A stretch of DNA of 64,000 nucleotides from Glaciihabitans sp. (GTDB lineage: Bacteria > Actinomycetota > Actinomycetes > Actinomycetales > Microbacteriaceae): the NCBI GenBank assembly GCA_025464095.1, contig JAODMF010000005.1, positions 22,987-86,986 on the forward strand, in the 5' to 3' direction. Below, in pieces: positions 34,343 through 44,300 of this stretch (position 1 is the stretch's first letter; each line of letters opens with the position of its first letter). The notes under the pieces were generated by a model. It had not been told where the DNA came from. It was given only the letters and a program-made list of their open reading frames with translations, and searched no databases. A program made the position numbers and the translations under genes.

Positions 34343-35731
34343 CTACGCCATCACTCCGAGCGACGTGGGGTGCCAGTCGGGAAAAACGGATGCCATCTGG
34401 CCGGTGCTGATCCCGAGTCGCGTGGTGACGACCTCGGTGAGCACGTCGCGGTAGTCGTTCCAGCCGGGAACATCGCCCTGCTCCAGCATGCTGCCGTCGA
34501 GTCCGTCCCAGCGACCGTGCACGCCGCCGCTCACTCCGCCGCCGATCACGAGCACCGCGCCGCCGTGGCCGTGGTCGGTTCCGCCGCTCGCGTTCTGCTC
34601 CACGCGGCGACCGAATTCGCTCATCGTGACGATCGTCGTCGAGTCGAGGTCACCGGCGAGGTCCTTCGTGAAGGCGGCCAGCGCGATTGCGAGGTCACCG
34701 AGGTGATTCTTCATGTCACCCGAGTCGACGTCGCCCATGCCGGTGTGGGTGTCCCAGCCGCCGACGTCGATGCAGGCGACCTTCACGCCGACCCTGGCCT
34801 TGATCATCGTCGCGAGGGAACTGAGCGCGTCACCCAGATTGCCGTCCGGGTAGGTCACGGTCGGCTGCGCGGCGACGTCGCCGGTGATGCTCGTCACGGT
34901 GTGCAGCGCCTCGATGGCGAGCACCGCCTGGATGCTGATCGGGTGCTCGACACCGGTGTACAGGCTGTGCAGGGCGGTCGTGGTCTTCTCCGACTGCGCC
35001 GCGTCATCCTGTCCGTTCAGGTTGAGGTCGGAGAGCTTGCCCATCGACATCGACTGCGAGGTGCCCATGAGCGAGCGCGGCAACAGCCCACCCACCGCGA
35101 CGGAGCGAAAGGTGGTGCCCGGTCCGGAAACCTCGAGAACCCGGTCGAGCCATCCGGAGGTCAGCGTGTTCGTCGATCCGCGCTCGAGGCAGTCCTGCGC
35201 CTGGAAGTGGCTGCGCGACAGGTCGGGCGTGGAGACGGCCGGCACCGCCGCCACCTTTCCGGCGGTGATGAGCGACTGCAGCGGTGCCATCGCCGGGTGC
35301 AGCCTGAAGCCGCGCGTCATGCCGATGAGGCTGCTGCCCTGCACCGCGATGCCGGGCCGGTTCTGCACCAGCTGGTCGGTCTCCGGAGGAACGAGCAGCG
35401 ACAGCCCGTCCATCCCGCCACGCAGGAAGAGGACGACCAGCGTGCCGTTGGTCGGCGTGCCCGGGTCCGCGTACGCGACGCGGCTGGTGACGAGCTGCGA
35501 CCCGAGCGCGGCGACGCCGACGCCGAGCCCGCCCTTGAGGAAGGTGCGGCGGTTGAAGCCGCCAGCCCAGCTGTCCTGACGCTGCTGCGCGGCAATTTTG
35601 TTCGCCTCGGCCGCGGCGCGGATCGCCGACTCCCGAATGTTCGGTCCCAGCTGCGTCCAGTCCGGGCAGTCCGGATGCAGCGAGCTGAGGATCGCGTCGT
35701 CTTTCAGCGGCTTCGAATTCGCCTGTGCCAT
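34343..35731 (-). CDS. Tat-exported DUF1501 protein
   Basis: 462 residues. A twin-arginine signal (FNRRTFLKGGLGVGVAALG, about residues 44-62) is preceded by a hydrophilic stretch. The DUF1501 domain follows: VVLFLRGGMDGLSLLVPPET, then MSEFGRRVEQNASGGTDHGH, GGAVLVIGGGVSGGVHG. DUF1501 is related to the alkaline phosphatase/sulfatase fold and nearly always sits beside a DUF1800 gene, as here. Its biochemical role is unknown. The ATG at 35731 has GGGGGAT upstream; a TTG four codons earlier is less likely. DUF1800 ends 30 bases upstream on the same strand. Confidence 0.9.
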   Translation of the reverse strand: MAQANSKPLKDDAILSSLHPDCPDWTQLGPNIRESAIRAAAEANKIAAQQRQDSWAGGFNRRTFLKGGLGVGVAALGSQLVTSRVAYADPGTPTNGTLVVLFLRGGMDGLSLLVPPETDQLVQNRPGIAVQGSSLIGMTRGFRLHPAMAPLQSLITAGKVAAVPAVSTPDLSRSHFQAQDCLERGSTNTLTSGWLDRVLEVSGPGTTFRSVAVGGLLPRSLMGTSQSMSMGKLSDLNLNGQDDAAQSEKTTTALHSLYTGVEHPISIQAVLAIEALHTVTSITGDVAAQPTVTYPDGNLGDALSSLATMIKARVGVKVACIDVGGWDTHTGMGDVDSGDMKNHLGDLAIALAAFTKDLAGDLDSTTIVTMSEFGRRVEQNASGGTDHGHGGAVLVIGGGVSGGVHGRWDGLDGSMLEQGDVPGWNDYRDVLTEVVTTRLGISTGQMASVFPDWHPTSLGVMA

Positions 35732-35761
35732 GTGATCCCCCAAGATCGTCGGTGTCGAGCG

Positions 35762-37597
35762 TTAGCGCAGCTGGAAGTACGCGGAGTCGAGAAGAAGGCT
35801 GACAGTCTTGCCCGCCCACCAGTTGTAGGTCGGCGGCTTGCCCGCCGACAGCTCCCCGCCCGCGATTACCGCCGCAAGATGTTCGGGACTGAGTTCGGTC
35901 CCGAGCAGCCGCCGCGCGAGCGCCTGCACCCACTGCTCGGCCGTGTCGCCCGCGTGGATCGTCACGATCTTCAGCGGTGTCGTGTACTTCAGGCCGCCCC
36001 ACCAGCCGTAGGTCGCCGCGCGATGCACGTTCCACCGCTGGATCATCGAGCCGGCGCCGAGCCAGGCGGCCGCGACATCCGGGTACCCGTTCGGCGGGTT
36101 CCAGCCGAGCGGGGGCTGACCCGCCTCCCACAGTCCCCAGTACATGTTGGTGATGCCCTTTTTCGTGTTTTTCGCCGTGCTGCCCATGCTGACGTTGAGC
36201 ACGCGGGCGGCGCCGACCGTGTCTTCCAGCGGACGGCGCATCCGCACGCCGACGGCGCTCCAGAAGTCGCTGGAGAGGAATACCGCCCGCACGACGGCGA
36301 GGATGCTGGTGTCGTTAGCGAGGTAGACATCCGCGAGGCGCTGCACGAGTTCCGAACTCGGCTGGTCGGAGATGAAGCGCACCGCGATCTTGCGGGCGAC
36401 GTTGCGGGCGGTCGACGGATGCGTCGCGAGGTAGGCGAGGTACGCGTCGCCGACCGCTTCTCCACCACTCTCGGTCGCGTTCGCGGAGCGGAACTCAAGC
36501 ACGGCCACAGGTCCGGTGGCGTGCCGGTACCTGTCGTAGCGGTAGGCGCCCCGGTCGTAGTCGATCGTGCGCCCGGAGAGGATGCGGGCGCTCGCCTTCA
36601 CGTCGTCTTCGGTGTATCCGCTCGCGACACCGACGGTGTGCAGTTCGAGCAGCTCGCGTCCAAGGTTCTCGTTGACGTGTTCCTTGTACGACTCGTCGTT
36701 GTTGAGAAAGTTGAGCATCGCGGGGTGCTTCATTGCGGCGCGCAGCATGTCGCGGTATTTGCCGAAGGCATACTTGCGGATCACGTTCTTCGCGTAGCCG
36801 GGGGAGGTGTTCCACTGCTCCGAGGGAATCGCCACGTGCAGGTGGTTGGCGAAGATGTCCACGACGATCTCATACAGCTGCCGGCGGGAGAAAAGCTGCC
36901 GGCCGAGGGTCGCCTGGCCGGTCTCGAACATCGCGTCCCAGCTGTACTTCGCTGTCGTGCGGTTGATGGTCGACGGGGTGGCGCCCGCGAGCGGAAACGC
37001 TGCCCATGCCGCCGCCCCGGATGGGTCGTCGATAGTGGATGGCGCAAGCTGCCGCTTCAGCCAGCCGTCGATGCCTCTCTTCTTGAGGTCGGAAACGTCG
37101 TAGGGGCGGGCGCCGAAGGTGGCCCGACGAAGCAGGTGGGCGTGGGCATCCGTTCCGTCGAACAGCGACGAGGCCAGCGGCTGTGCGGCCCTCGCTGCCG
37201 CGGAGAACGTTGGATACTGCGCGCCGACCGAAAGGGTCGTCGCGCCAGTCGGCACGGCGTTCGCCATGCTCTGGTCGCGGCCGGTCGGACCGCCGTGGGC
37301 GAACGGTTTCTTCGCGATGGCTCGTGGCGCGGGCGGCGCGGGGGAGGCGGATGAGGTGGGGGCGGCGGACGGAGTCGCCGTGGCCGACGGCGTAGGCTCG
37401 GCCGCAATCGCCGGTGCGGCGTTCGTGAGAGCTTCTCCGGCGAGAGCGGCGAGAACGGCGGATGCGCCAATGCCCAGCGCGTTGGAAAGGCCGACACCCA
37501 GCAGTGCGCGACGCGAGGTCGCGACCTCGTCACTCTCGATCGTGGCGGCGTGCTCGGGGCTCGACTGCGGCGTCGCTGGAGATATCGCAATGCTCAC
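35762..37597 (-). CDS. Exported DUF1800 protein
   Basis: 611 residues. N-terminal signal with twin arginines (ATSRRALLGVGLSNALGIGA), then a Pro/Ala/Thr/Ser-rich linker (residues about 65-100), then the DUF1800 domain (HLLRRATFGARPYDVSDLKK; WFHNNHLH-type region seen as VDIFANHLHVAIPSEQWNTS; MLNFLNNDESYKEHVNENLG). The domain is of unknown function; the partner DUF1501 gene follows after 30 bases and both are exported. The frame is open much further upstream through the rplY region, but the GTG at 37597 with GAGGGG upstream gives the export signal directly, so it is chosen. Confidence 0.88.
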   Translation of the reverse strand: MSIAISPATPQSSPEHAATIESDEVATSRRALLGVGLSNALGIGASAVLAALAGEALTNAAPAIAAEPTPSATATPSAAPTSSASPAPPAPRAIAKKPFAHGGPTGRDQSMANAVPTGATTLSVGAQYPTFSAAARAAQPLASSLFDGTDAHAHLLRRATFGARPYDVSDLKKRGIDGWLKRQLAPSTIDDPSGAAAWAAFPLAGATPSTINRTTAKYSWDAMFETGQATLGRQLFSRRQLYEIVVDIFANHLHVAIPSEQWNTSPGYAKNVIRKYAFGKYRDMLRAAMKHPAMLNFLNNDESYKEHVNENLGRELLELHTVGVASGYTEDDVKASARILSGRTIDYDRGAYRYDRYRHATGPVAVLEFRSANATESGGEAVGDAYLAYLATHPSTARNVARKIAVRFISDQPSSELVQRLADVYLANDTSILAVVRAVFLSSDFWSAVGVRMRRPLEDTVGAARVLNVSMGSTAKNTKKGITNMYWGLWEAGQPPLGWNPPNGYPDVAAAWLGAGSMIQRWNVHRAATYGWWGGLKYTTPLKIVTIHAGDTAEQWVQALARRLLGTELSPEHLAAVIAGGELSAGKPPTYNWWAGKTVSLLLDSAYFQLR

Positions 37598-37906
37598 AGG
37601 AGTGCCCCTCGACTCGACCGGAGAATGCTCCTGACCGTACGTTCGTGTGCGAGCGCGCACAATACCCCCGTGAGAGCGCCCGTCATTAGGGGGACACGCG
37701 CAGCCATGTAGACTCTCTCTTTGGTTCGGCAGCCGTTTCGGCATCCGGACTCCAGGAACTTCGGCGAGGGAGTTGCGGCTGCGCCAGGCAGGGCAGCGTG
37801 ATTCCGTGATCGACGCGGTGGAGCGGGCTTCGGTCGTCCTCACGCTGACACGCGTTCGAGTTGAAATAACGAAACGGGCCTTCCGGCTCACTATTGGAGA
37901 TTTACC
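37598..37906. other. Divergent intergenic region with the rplY leader
   Basis: 309 bases between the DUF1800 and rplY starts. No gene is seen. The rplY side has a good promoter at 37686-37714 and a leader of about 185 bases containing several short GC hairpin-forming words (aacgggccttccgg, ttcggcgaggg). Confidence 0.5.
37686..37714 (+). promoter_or_regulatory. Candidate rplY promoter
   Basis: -35-like TTAGGG at 37686-37691, 17-base spacer, -10 TAGACT at 37709-37714. It implies a long 5' leader before rplY, which is unusual in a window where most genes look leaderless. Confidence 0.45.
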
Positions 37907-38530
37907 ATGGCTGACGACAACGGCAACCACCTCGCGGCAGAGCCGCGCACATCCTTCGGCAAGGGCGCTGCCCGCAAGATCCGCGCGGCCGGCAAGATCC
38001 CTGCCGTGATCTATGGACACGGCACCGACCCCCAGCACGTCACCCTTCCGGGTCATGAGGTCGCCCTCATCATCCGTAAGTCCAACCAGGTGCTGGAGCT
38101 CGACATCGCGGGCAAGCCGCAGCTGGCCCTCGTGAAGGACGTGCAGAAGGATCCGGTGCGCCAGATCATCGAGCACCTCGACCTCATCGTCGTCCGCAAG
38201 GGCGAGAAGGTCACCGTCGACGTCACCGTGCACCTCGAGGGTGAAGCGGCTCCCGGCACCACTGTCAACTTCGACTCCAACACCCTGTCGCTCGAGGCCG
38301 AGGCGACCCACATTCCTGAGCGCCTCGTCGTTTCGATCGAGGGCCTCGAGGATGGCGCCCAGATCTTCGCGAAGGACGTGGAGCTGCCCGCAGGCTCGAC
38401 CCTCATCAGCGACCCCGACCTGCTCGTTGTCGCGGTTTCCGCTGCCGGCGATGCCGACCTGGGCGAGGAGCCCGAGGCCGAGGCTCCGGCCGAGGGCGCT
38501 GCAGACGCTTCCGACGAAGCCGCCGAGTAG
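37907..38530 (+). CDS. rplY: 50S ribosomal protein L25 (CTC form)
   Basis: 207 residues. 5S rRNA-binding protein; the N-terminal L25 domain (residues about 10-95: RTSFGKGAARKIRAAGKIPA, VIYGHGTDPQHVTLPG) is joined to the C-terminal TL5/CTC beta domain (GTTVNFDSNTLSLEAEATHI). The last 25 residues are a Glu/Ala-rich tail. The ATG has ggag eight bases upstream. The order rplY-pth matches other actinobacteria; pth starts 24 bases later. Confidence 0.96.
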   Translation: MADDNGNHLAAEPRTSFGKGAARKIRAAGKIPAVIYGHGTDPQHVTLPGHEVALIIRKSNQVLELDIAGKPQLALVKDVQKDPVRQIIEHLDLIVVRKGEKVTVDVTVHLEGEAAPGTTVNFDSNTLSLEAEATHIPERLVVSIEGLEDGAQIFAKDVELPAGSTLISDPDLLVVAVSAAGDADLGEEPEAEAPAEGAADASDEAAE

Positions 38531-38554
38531 CCCAGCACCTCTTAACCGACGCCG

Positions 38555-39139
38555 GTGGACGACAACCAGTGGCTTGTGGTCGGGCTCGGGAATCCCGGGC
38601 CCGGCTACGCCAGCAATCGTCACAACGTGGGCCAGATGGTGCTCGCCGAGCTTGGCGACCGTGCGTCCGCTCCGTTTCGAAGCCACCGCACCGGCTCGCT
38701 CGTCGCGGAGGGACGAACAACGATCACGGGTTCCCGGCTGATCCTGGCCAAGCCCGGCTCATTCATGAACCTCTCCGGCGGACCGGTTGCGGCACTTCTG
38801 CGCTTCTACAAGCTCGAGCCGAATCGCCTGATCGTCGTCCACGATGAGCTGGACCTGCCGTTCGATACCCTTCGCCTGAAGGTCGGTGGCGGCGCCGGCG
38901 GCCACAACGGAATCAAGGACATCATTGCCGCGACGGGCACCCAGGAGTTCGTCCGGGTGCGGGTCGGCATCGGTCGTCCGCCGGGCCGCCAGCCGGCAGC
39001 CGACTTCGTACTCAAGGACTTCAGCGGCGAGGAGCGCAAGGTGCTTCCCAACCTGCTCTCCGATGCCGCCGACGCGGTGGAGCACATCGCCCGCGACGGT
39101 CTTACTGCCGCCCAGTTGAAGTGGCACACGTCCGCCTGA
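38555..39139 (+). CDS. pth: Peptidyl-tRNA hydrolase
   Basis: 194 residues. It recycles peptidyl-tRNAs released from stalled ribosomes. Active-site residues: Asn in VVGLGNPGPGYASNRHNVGQ with the catalytic His of NRHN, Asp in VVHDELDLPFDTLRLK, and the substrate loop GGGAGGHNGIKDII. Complete. The GTG start follows rplY by 24 bases; the two are likely one transcript. Confidence 0.95.
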   Translation: MDDNQWLVVGLGNPGPGYASNRHNVGQMVLAELGDRASAPFRSHRTGSLVAEGRTTITGSRLILAKPGSFMNLSGGPVAALLRFYKLEPNRLIVVHDELDLPFDTLRLKVGGGAGGHNGIKDIIAATGTQEFVRVRVGIGRPPGRQPAADFVLKDFSGEERKVLPNLLSDAADAVEHIARDGLTAAQLKWHTSA

Positions 39140-39176
39140 CAGTTTGCCGGTAGCCGGGCGCCTGAGTTAGTCCCAC

Positions 39177-39182
39177 TAATCT
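39177..39182 (+). promoter_or_regulatory. -10 box of the epimerase gene, leaderless
   Basis: TAATCT, seven bases before the ATG at 39190. Confidence 0.5.
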
Positions 39183-39189
39183 TGAAGGC

Positions 39190-41247
39190 ATGCGTGTTCT
39201 TTTGGCCGGTGCGACGGGCGCGATCGGTCGCGAACTCGTCCCCCAGCTGATCGCCGCGGGCCATGAGGTCATCGGCATCACGCGCCATGCGGGCGCGCTC
39301 GCGGGTAGCGGCGCCCAGGAGATCGTTGCCGACGTGCTCGATCGCGAGGGCTTCCTCCGTGCCCTCGATGGTGTTTCGGCGGACGCCGTTATCAACCAGC
39401 TGACCGCGCTCGCGAAGCCCCCGGTGCACTACCGCGACATGCGCCAGACGAATCGGCTTCGCACGGAGGGCACGAGCACCCTCATCGCTGCAGCCCGGCA
39501 GGTGGGGGCGAAGCGGTTCGTCACGGCATCCATCTTCTATGGCTACGGCTTCTCCGACCGCGGACGTGTGCTGCTGGACGAGTCCGCGAGCTTCGGCAGT
39601 GAGCCGGACAAGTCGCCCAACGACGACGTGCTGCGCGCGGTGCTCAGCAACGAGCAGCAGGCTCGCGCGTTCGGCGGGGTCGCGTTGCGCTACGGATTGT
39701 TCTACTCCGCGCATTCCCGGCCGTCGCCGGTCGCCCGTCGCTGGGACGGCGCCCTGCCCGTCGTACACATCGCCGATGCGGCCCAGGCCGCCGTGCTGGC
39801 CCTCACGAAGGGCAAGCCGGGCGAGGCGTACAACGTGGCAACCGACGAGGAAGTCACCTATCGCGAGCTTCAGGATCGCCTCGCCGCGCTCGAGGGCGTT
39901 CGTCGGCCCACCGAGGTTCCGGATGGCCTGCTGCGGGCTGTCGCTCCGTTCGGTTCCCAGCTGGTCACCCGCGCATCCGTGCGCCTGTCGAGCGAGAAGG
40001 CGCGTCGCGTTCTCGGCTGGCGTCCGAGGTACGAGAGGCTGGACGACCTGCTCCCTCCGGCGCCGGCGCGCTCGCCGCACGTGCGGCTGCCCAGCGGCCC
40101 CACGCGCGAGGAGGCGGCGGCCACCCGCGCCGCCGCCGTGCGAATCGCCGATGCCAGGGCCGCGCAGGCCCGGGAAGCTCAGGCCCGCGAAGCGTACGCC
40201 CATGCGGCAGCCGATCGTGCCGCCGCCGCACAGGCCTCACTCGAGAACACGGTCGTCGCCGACGAACCCGTGAGGGCCGAGCCCGAGTTCGTTCCGATGG
40301 ACAGCGTCGAAGCCGACACTGTCGCCTCCGTCGAGGCGGATGCGGAAGGCGTGGATGCCGTCGAGCTTGAATCGGCAACGGACGACATCGCGACCGTCGA
40401 CGCCGCGCCGGTCGATACCGCGCCAGCTGAGGACGCCGAAGAGTTCGATGAGGCCGACGACCTGGGCCGGAAGCTGGCCGACGCCGCCGTTGCCCGCGCA
40501 AAGGATGCGTCGCAGAGGGTAGCCGAGGTGTCCGTCTCGCTCACCCGGCGGGCACGGGAGAGCGTGGCACGCCTGCGCGAGCAGCGTGCCGCCGACGCCG
40601 AGCAGCGCCGCCGCGCCCTGGTCGAAGCAGCCGAAGCAGCCGAAGCAGCCGAAGCCGAAGCAGCCGACAGGCAAGCGGCGCTGAACGCCGAGGCCGCAGC
40701 GTTGCAGGCGGCCGAGCAGGAGGAGACCGCCGTGCCGGACACTGCTGTGCAGGACAGTGCCGGGCAGGACAGCGCCGTGCAGGACAGTGCCGAGCCGGAC
40801 AGCGAAGTGCAGGACAGCGCCGAGCAGGACAGTGCCGAGCCGGACAGCGAAGTGCAGGACAGCGCCGAGCGGGAAGTGTTTGTCACCGCTGCATCGAACC
40901 GGGTTGCTGCCCTGGCCGCGGTGAAGGCCGCCCAGGTCGCCTCATCGCCGACCGCCGATGAGGATGACCCCGACTCCGTCGAGACCGTGTACGCCGAACA
41001 TCAGCCCACGGGCGATGACCTCGAGGCCGCCGAGGTGCACGAGGCGGAGAACGAGCGGGAGAGTCCGGCCGAACGAGAACCCCAGCCAGTCGTTGAGATC
41101 ACCCTGAGCCGTGCCGAGCTGACCGATCTCGCCCGCGCGAAGATCGGCTCGCGGCGCATCACGCTGCGACAGGGACCGCCCCTCGACGTCTCGAAGCCCA
41201 TCGACATCTCGAAGGCCATCGACGTTCCGAAGTCGCCGGGCGAGTAG
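39190..41247 (+). CDS. NAD-dependent epimerase/dehydratase-like protein with a long acidic, repetitive C-terminal extension
   Basis: 685 residues. Residues 1-290 are an extended short-chain dehydrogenase: MRVLLAGATGAIGRELVPQL (nucleotide loop), VDALTALAKPP-like region, FYGYGFSDRGR, ending LGWRPRYERLDDLLP. The catalytic YxxxK is not evident, so it may be an atypical member. The remaining ~390 residues are Ala/Glu/Asp rich: an Ala/Arg/Glu helix-forming run (ARAAQAREAQAREAYAHAAA), EAAEAAEAAEAEAA, and SAEQDSAEPDSEVQDSAE repeats. The segment before the stop (LDVSKPIDISKAIDVPKSPG) has its own small repeat. No known domain fits the tail; a coiled coil or disordered scaffold is likely. Confidence 0.85.
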   Translation: MRVLLAGATGAIGRELVPQLIAAGHEVIGITRHAGALAGSGAQEIVADVLDREGFLRALDGVSADAVINQLTALAKPPVHYRDMRQTNRLRTEGTSTLIAAARQVGAKRFVTASIFYGYGFSDRGRVLLDESASFGSEPDKSPNDDVLRAVLSNEQQARAFGGVALRYGLFYSAHSRPSPVARRWDGALPVVHIADAAQAAVLALTKGKPGEAYNVATDEEVTYRELQDRLAALEGVRRPTEVPDGLLRAVAPFGSQLVTRASVRLSSEKARRVLGWRPRYERLDDLLPPAPARSPHVRLPSGPTREEAAATRAAAVRIADARAAQAREAQAREAYAHAAADRAAAAQASLENTVVADEPVRAEPEFVPMDSVEADTVASVEADAEGVDAVELESATDDIATVDAAPVDTAPAEDAEEFDEADDLGRKLADAAVARAKDASQRVAEVSVSLTRRARESVARLREQRAADAEQRRRALVEAAEAAEAAEAEAADRQAALNAEAAALQAAEQEETAVPDTAVQDSAGQDSAVQDSAEPDSEVQDSAEQDSAEPDSEVQDSAEREVFVTAASNRVAALAAVKAAQVASSPTADEDDPDSVETVYAEHQPTGDDLEAAEVHEAENERESPAEREPQPVVEITLSRAELTDLARAKIGSRRITLRQGPPLDVSKPIDISKAIDVPKSPGE
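40730..40870. repeat. Tandem repeats coding the acidic tail of the epimerase-like protein
   Basis: Repeats of gtgcaggacagtgccgag and gccggacagcgaa-type units, in frame, giving AVQDSAG/EVQDSAE steps. A second run of gaagcagcc units precedes it at 40624-40669. Confidence 0.8.
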
Positions 41248-41347
41248 CGGTCGAGCGGCGGGCTTACTTCCCCGCCCAGACCGCCGCTGAGCCGCCGCCG
41301 GCCGGCCGCGATCGGTCCCACCGGCAGAGTTGTCAGAGGGGGTCGCC

Positions 41348-41353
41348 TAGACT
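41348..41353 (+). promoter_or_regulatory. -10 box of mfd, leaderless
   Basis: TAGACT six bases before the GTG at 41360. Confidence 0.6.
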
Positions 41354-41359
41354 CGTCGG

Positions 41360-44300
41360 GTGATACTCGAAGGATTAATCGCGGGGCTTTCGCGCGCCCG
41401 CACGTTCGAGAACGCACTTTCGTCCGCCCGTCGCAGTGCCGATTTCTCGCTCGTCGACGGACTTCGTGCCCCGCTGCTCGCCGGCCTGCTGGGTCGACGC
41501 GCCGGCCCGCAGGCACTGCTTGTCATCACGGCGACCGGTCGCGAATCCGAGTCGGTGCGCGGCGCGCTCAGCAGCGTGCTGACGGATGCCGACATCATCG
41601 AGTTCCCGGCGTGGGAGACCCTGCCGCATGAACGCCTCAGCCCCAGCGCCGAGACCGTCGGCAACCGCATCGATGCGCTCCGGAGGCTGCGCGACTGGGA
41701 GGCGGCAGGTCCGGACAAGAAGCACATCGTGCTCGTCGCCTCGGTTCGCGCCGCGCTCCAGCCGCTGGCCGACAACCTGACGAGTGTCGAACCCGTCGAA
41801 CTCACGGCCGGTGGTCGCGGCTACGACCTCACCGCGATCTCCCGCCGGCTGGTCGACCTGGCCTACGCGCGGGTCGACATGGTCACTCGTCGGGGCGAGT
41901 TCGCCGTGCGCGGCGGCATCCTTGACGTGTTTTCTCCTGTGGCGGAGCATCCGATTCGCGTGGAATTCTTTGGCGACGAGGTCGAGCAGCTGCGCTACTT
42001 CTCGGTTGCCGACCAGCGCAGCCTTCCGGTCGACCTCACCGCAGCGACCCTGCCGCCGAGCCGTGAGCTGCTGCTGAGCGAACCCGTGCGGCAGCGGGCG
42101 CGCGAGATGGTGCACGAGTTTCCCAGCCTGAGTTCAATGCTGGCGAAGATCGCCGAGGGCATTCCGGTCGATGGCATGGAGTCGCTCGCCCCCGCCCTGG
42201 TCGACCGTCTCGTGCCGCTGACCCACTACCTGCCGACGGATGCCGCGATCGCCGTGCTCGCGCCGGAAAAGGTTGCGACGCGCGCGGTCAGTCTCGCCGA
42301 GACCAATCGCGAATTCCTCAGCGCGGCGTGGAATGCGGCCACCGCGGGAGCGGAGGCGCCGATCGATCTCGACTCGGGCGACTTCCTCACGCTGGGCGGC
42401 CTGCGCGCGAGTGCGGGGGACCGCGCGTGGTGGACGCTCAGTGCATTCGATTCCGGCGCCGATTCGCGGCAGCTGCCTGACGACGCCGCCGTCATCGACG
42501 GTCTCGTCGATGAGATCTCGACAGGCTCGACCCGTGATGAGTACACGCGCATCGAGGCCGGGTCCGTACCGAGCTTTGCCGGCCAGGCCGCCGGTGCCGT
42601 CGACCACGTGCGCGACCTCACCCGCGACGGCTGGACTGTCGCCGTGGTGGCCGGCGGCGCGGGACTGGTCGAACGGGCGGCCGACGTGCTGGGCGAGCAC
42701 GAGGTTGCCGCCCGCGTGGTCGACGCTTTCCCCGCGGATGCCGAACCGGGCATCGCGTACCTGCTGCGGGCATCCGTCGAGGCGGGCTTCGAGCTGCCCG
42801 AGATCAAGCTGGCGCTGCTCAGCGAGGGCGAGTTCTACGGGCGCACCGCCGGGTACGACTCCCGGCAGGTGAAGAAGCTGGCGAGCAAGCGCAAGAACGT
42901 CGTGGACCCGCTGCAGCTGCGCGCGGGTGACTTCGTCGTGCACCAGATGCACGGAATTGGCAAGTTTCTCGAGCTGACCCAGCGGGAGGTGAGTTCGGGC
43001 GGCCGAAACGCGGTGAAGACCGTGCGCGAGTTTCTCGTGATCGAGTACGCGCCGAACAAGCGCGGTTACCCGGGCGACAAGCTGTACGTTCCGACCGACC
43101 AGCTCGACCTGCTCACTCGCTATGTCGGGGGTGAGGCGCCGAGCCTCAGCAAGATGGGCGGCAGCGACTGGTCGGCCGCAAAGGGCAAGGCTCGCCGAGC
43201 CGTGCGGGATATCGCCGTCGAGCTCGTGAAGCTGTACTCCGCGCGGATGGCCAGCCGCGGGCACGCGTTCGCACCGGATACGCCCTGGCAGCGCGAGCTG
43301 GAGGAGGCATTCCCGTTCGCGGAAACCATCGACCAGCTCACGACCATCGACGAGGTCAAGCGCGACATGGAGTCGCCGATCCCGATGGACCGCCTGCTCT
43401 CCGGCGACGTCGGCTACGGCAAGACGGAGGTGGCGGTGCGCGCCGCCTTCAAGGCGGTTCAGGATGGCAAACAGGTCGCGATGATCGTGCCCACGACGCT
43501 CCTGGTGAAGCAGCACATGGAGACCTTCGCGGAACGGTTCGCGGGGTTTCCGGTGCACCTGCGTCCGCTCTCCCGGTTCCAGACCGACAAAGAGGCGAAG
43601 GAGACCATCGAGGGTCTCGGCCAGGGAACCGTGGATGTCGTGATCGGCACCCACCGGCTCCTCGCCGACGGACTGACCTTCAAGGATCTCGGCCTCGTCA
43701 TCATCGACGAGGAGCAGCGCTTCGGTGTCGAACACAAGGATGCGCTCAAGAAGATGAAGACGAACGTCGACATCCTCGCGATGAGCGCGACGCCGATTCC
43801 GCGCACACTGGAGATGGCGGTTACCGGTATTCGGGAGATGTCGACCCTTGCGACTCCGCCGGAGGACCGGCATCCGATTCTCACGTTCGTGGGTCCGTAC
43901 TCGGAGAAGCAGGTGGGTGCCGCGATCCGCCGAGAGCTGCTGCGCGAGGGGCAGGTGTTCTTCGTGCACAACCGCGTGTCATCGATCAACCGGGTTGCCG
44001 CCCAGTTGGCCGAGATCGTGCCGGAGGCGCGCATTGCCGTCGCGCACGGGCAGTTGCCCGAGCACGTGCTCGAGCAGGTCATGGTCGACTTCTGGGAGCG
44101 CAGGTTTGACGTGCTGGTCTCGACGACGATCATCGAGACCGGCCTCGACATCGCGAACGCGAACACCCTCATCATCGACCGCGCCGACAAGTACGGCCTC
44201 TCGCAGCTGCACCAGTTGCGCGGCCGGGTCGGACGAGGCCGCGAGAGGGCCTACGCGTACTTCCTCTACGACGAGCTGAAGCCGCTCTCAGAGACGGCCC

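Noticed and set aside
34370..37354. 994-codon open frame on the + strand opposite the DUF1501/DUF1800 genes
   Set aside because: It is the mirror of two well-recognised genes; its translation is Arg/Val/Ala noise with no domain, as expected for antisense frames in high-GC DNA. The same holds for 642-1568, 4440-5546 and 42134-43969.
42505..42540. Inserted repeat in mfd (atctcgacaggctcgacc)
   Set aside because: Resembles a family repeat, but it is short, single-copy in the gene, and the surrounding protein reads normally; without orthologue comparison it is not counted as an insertion.
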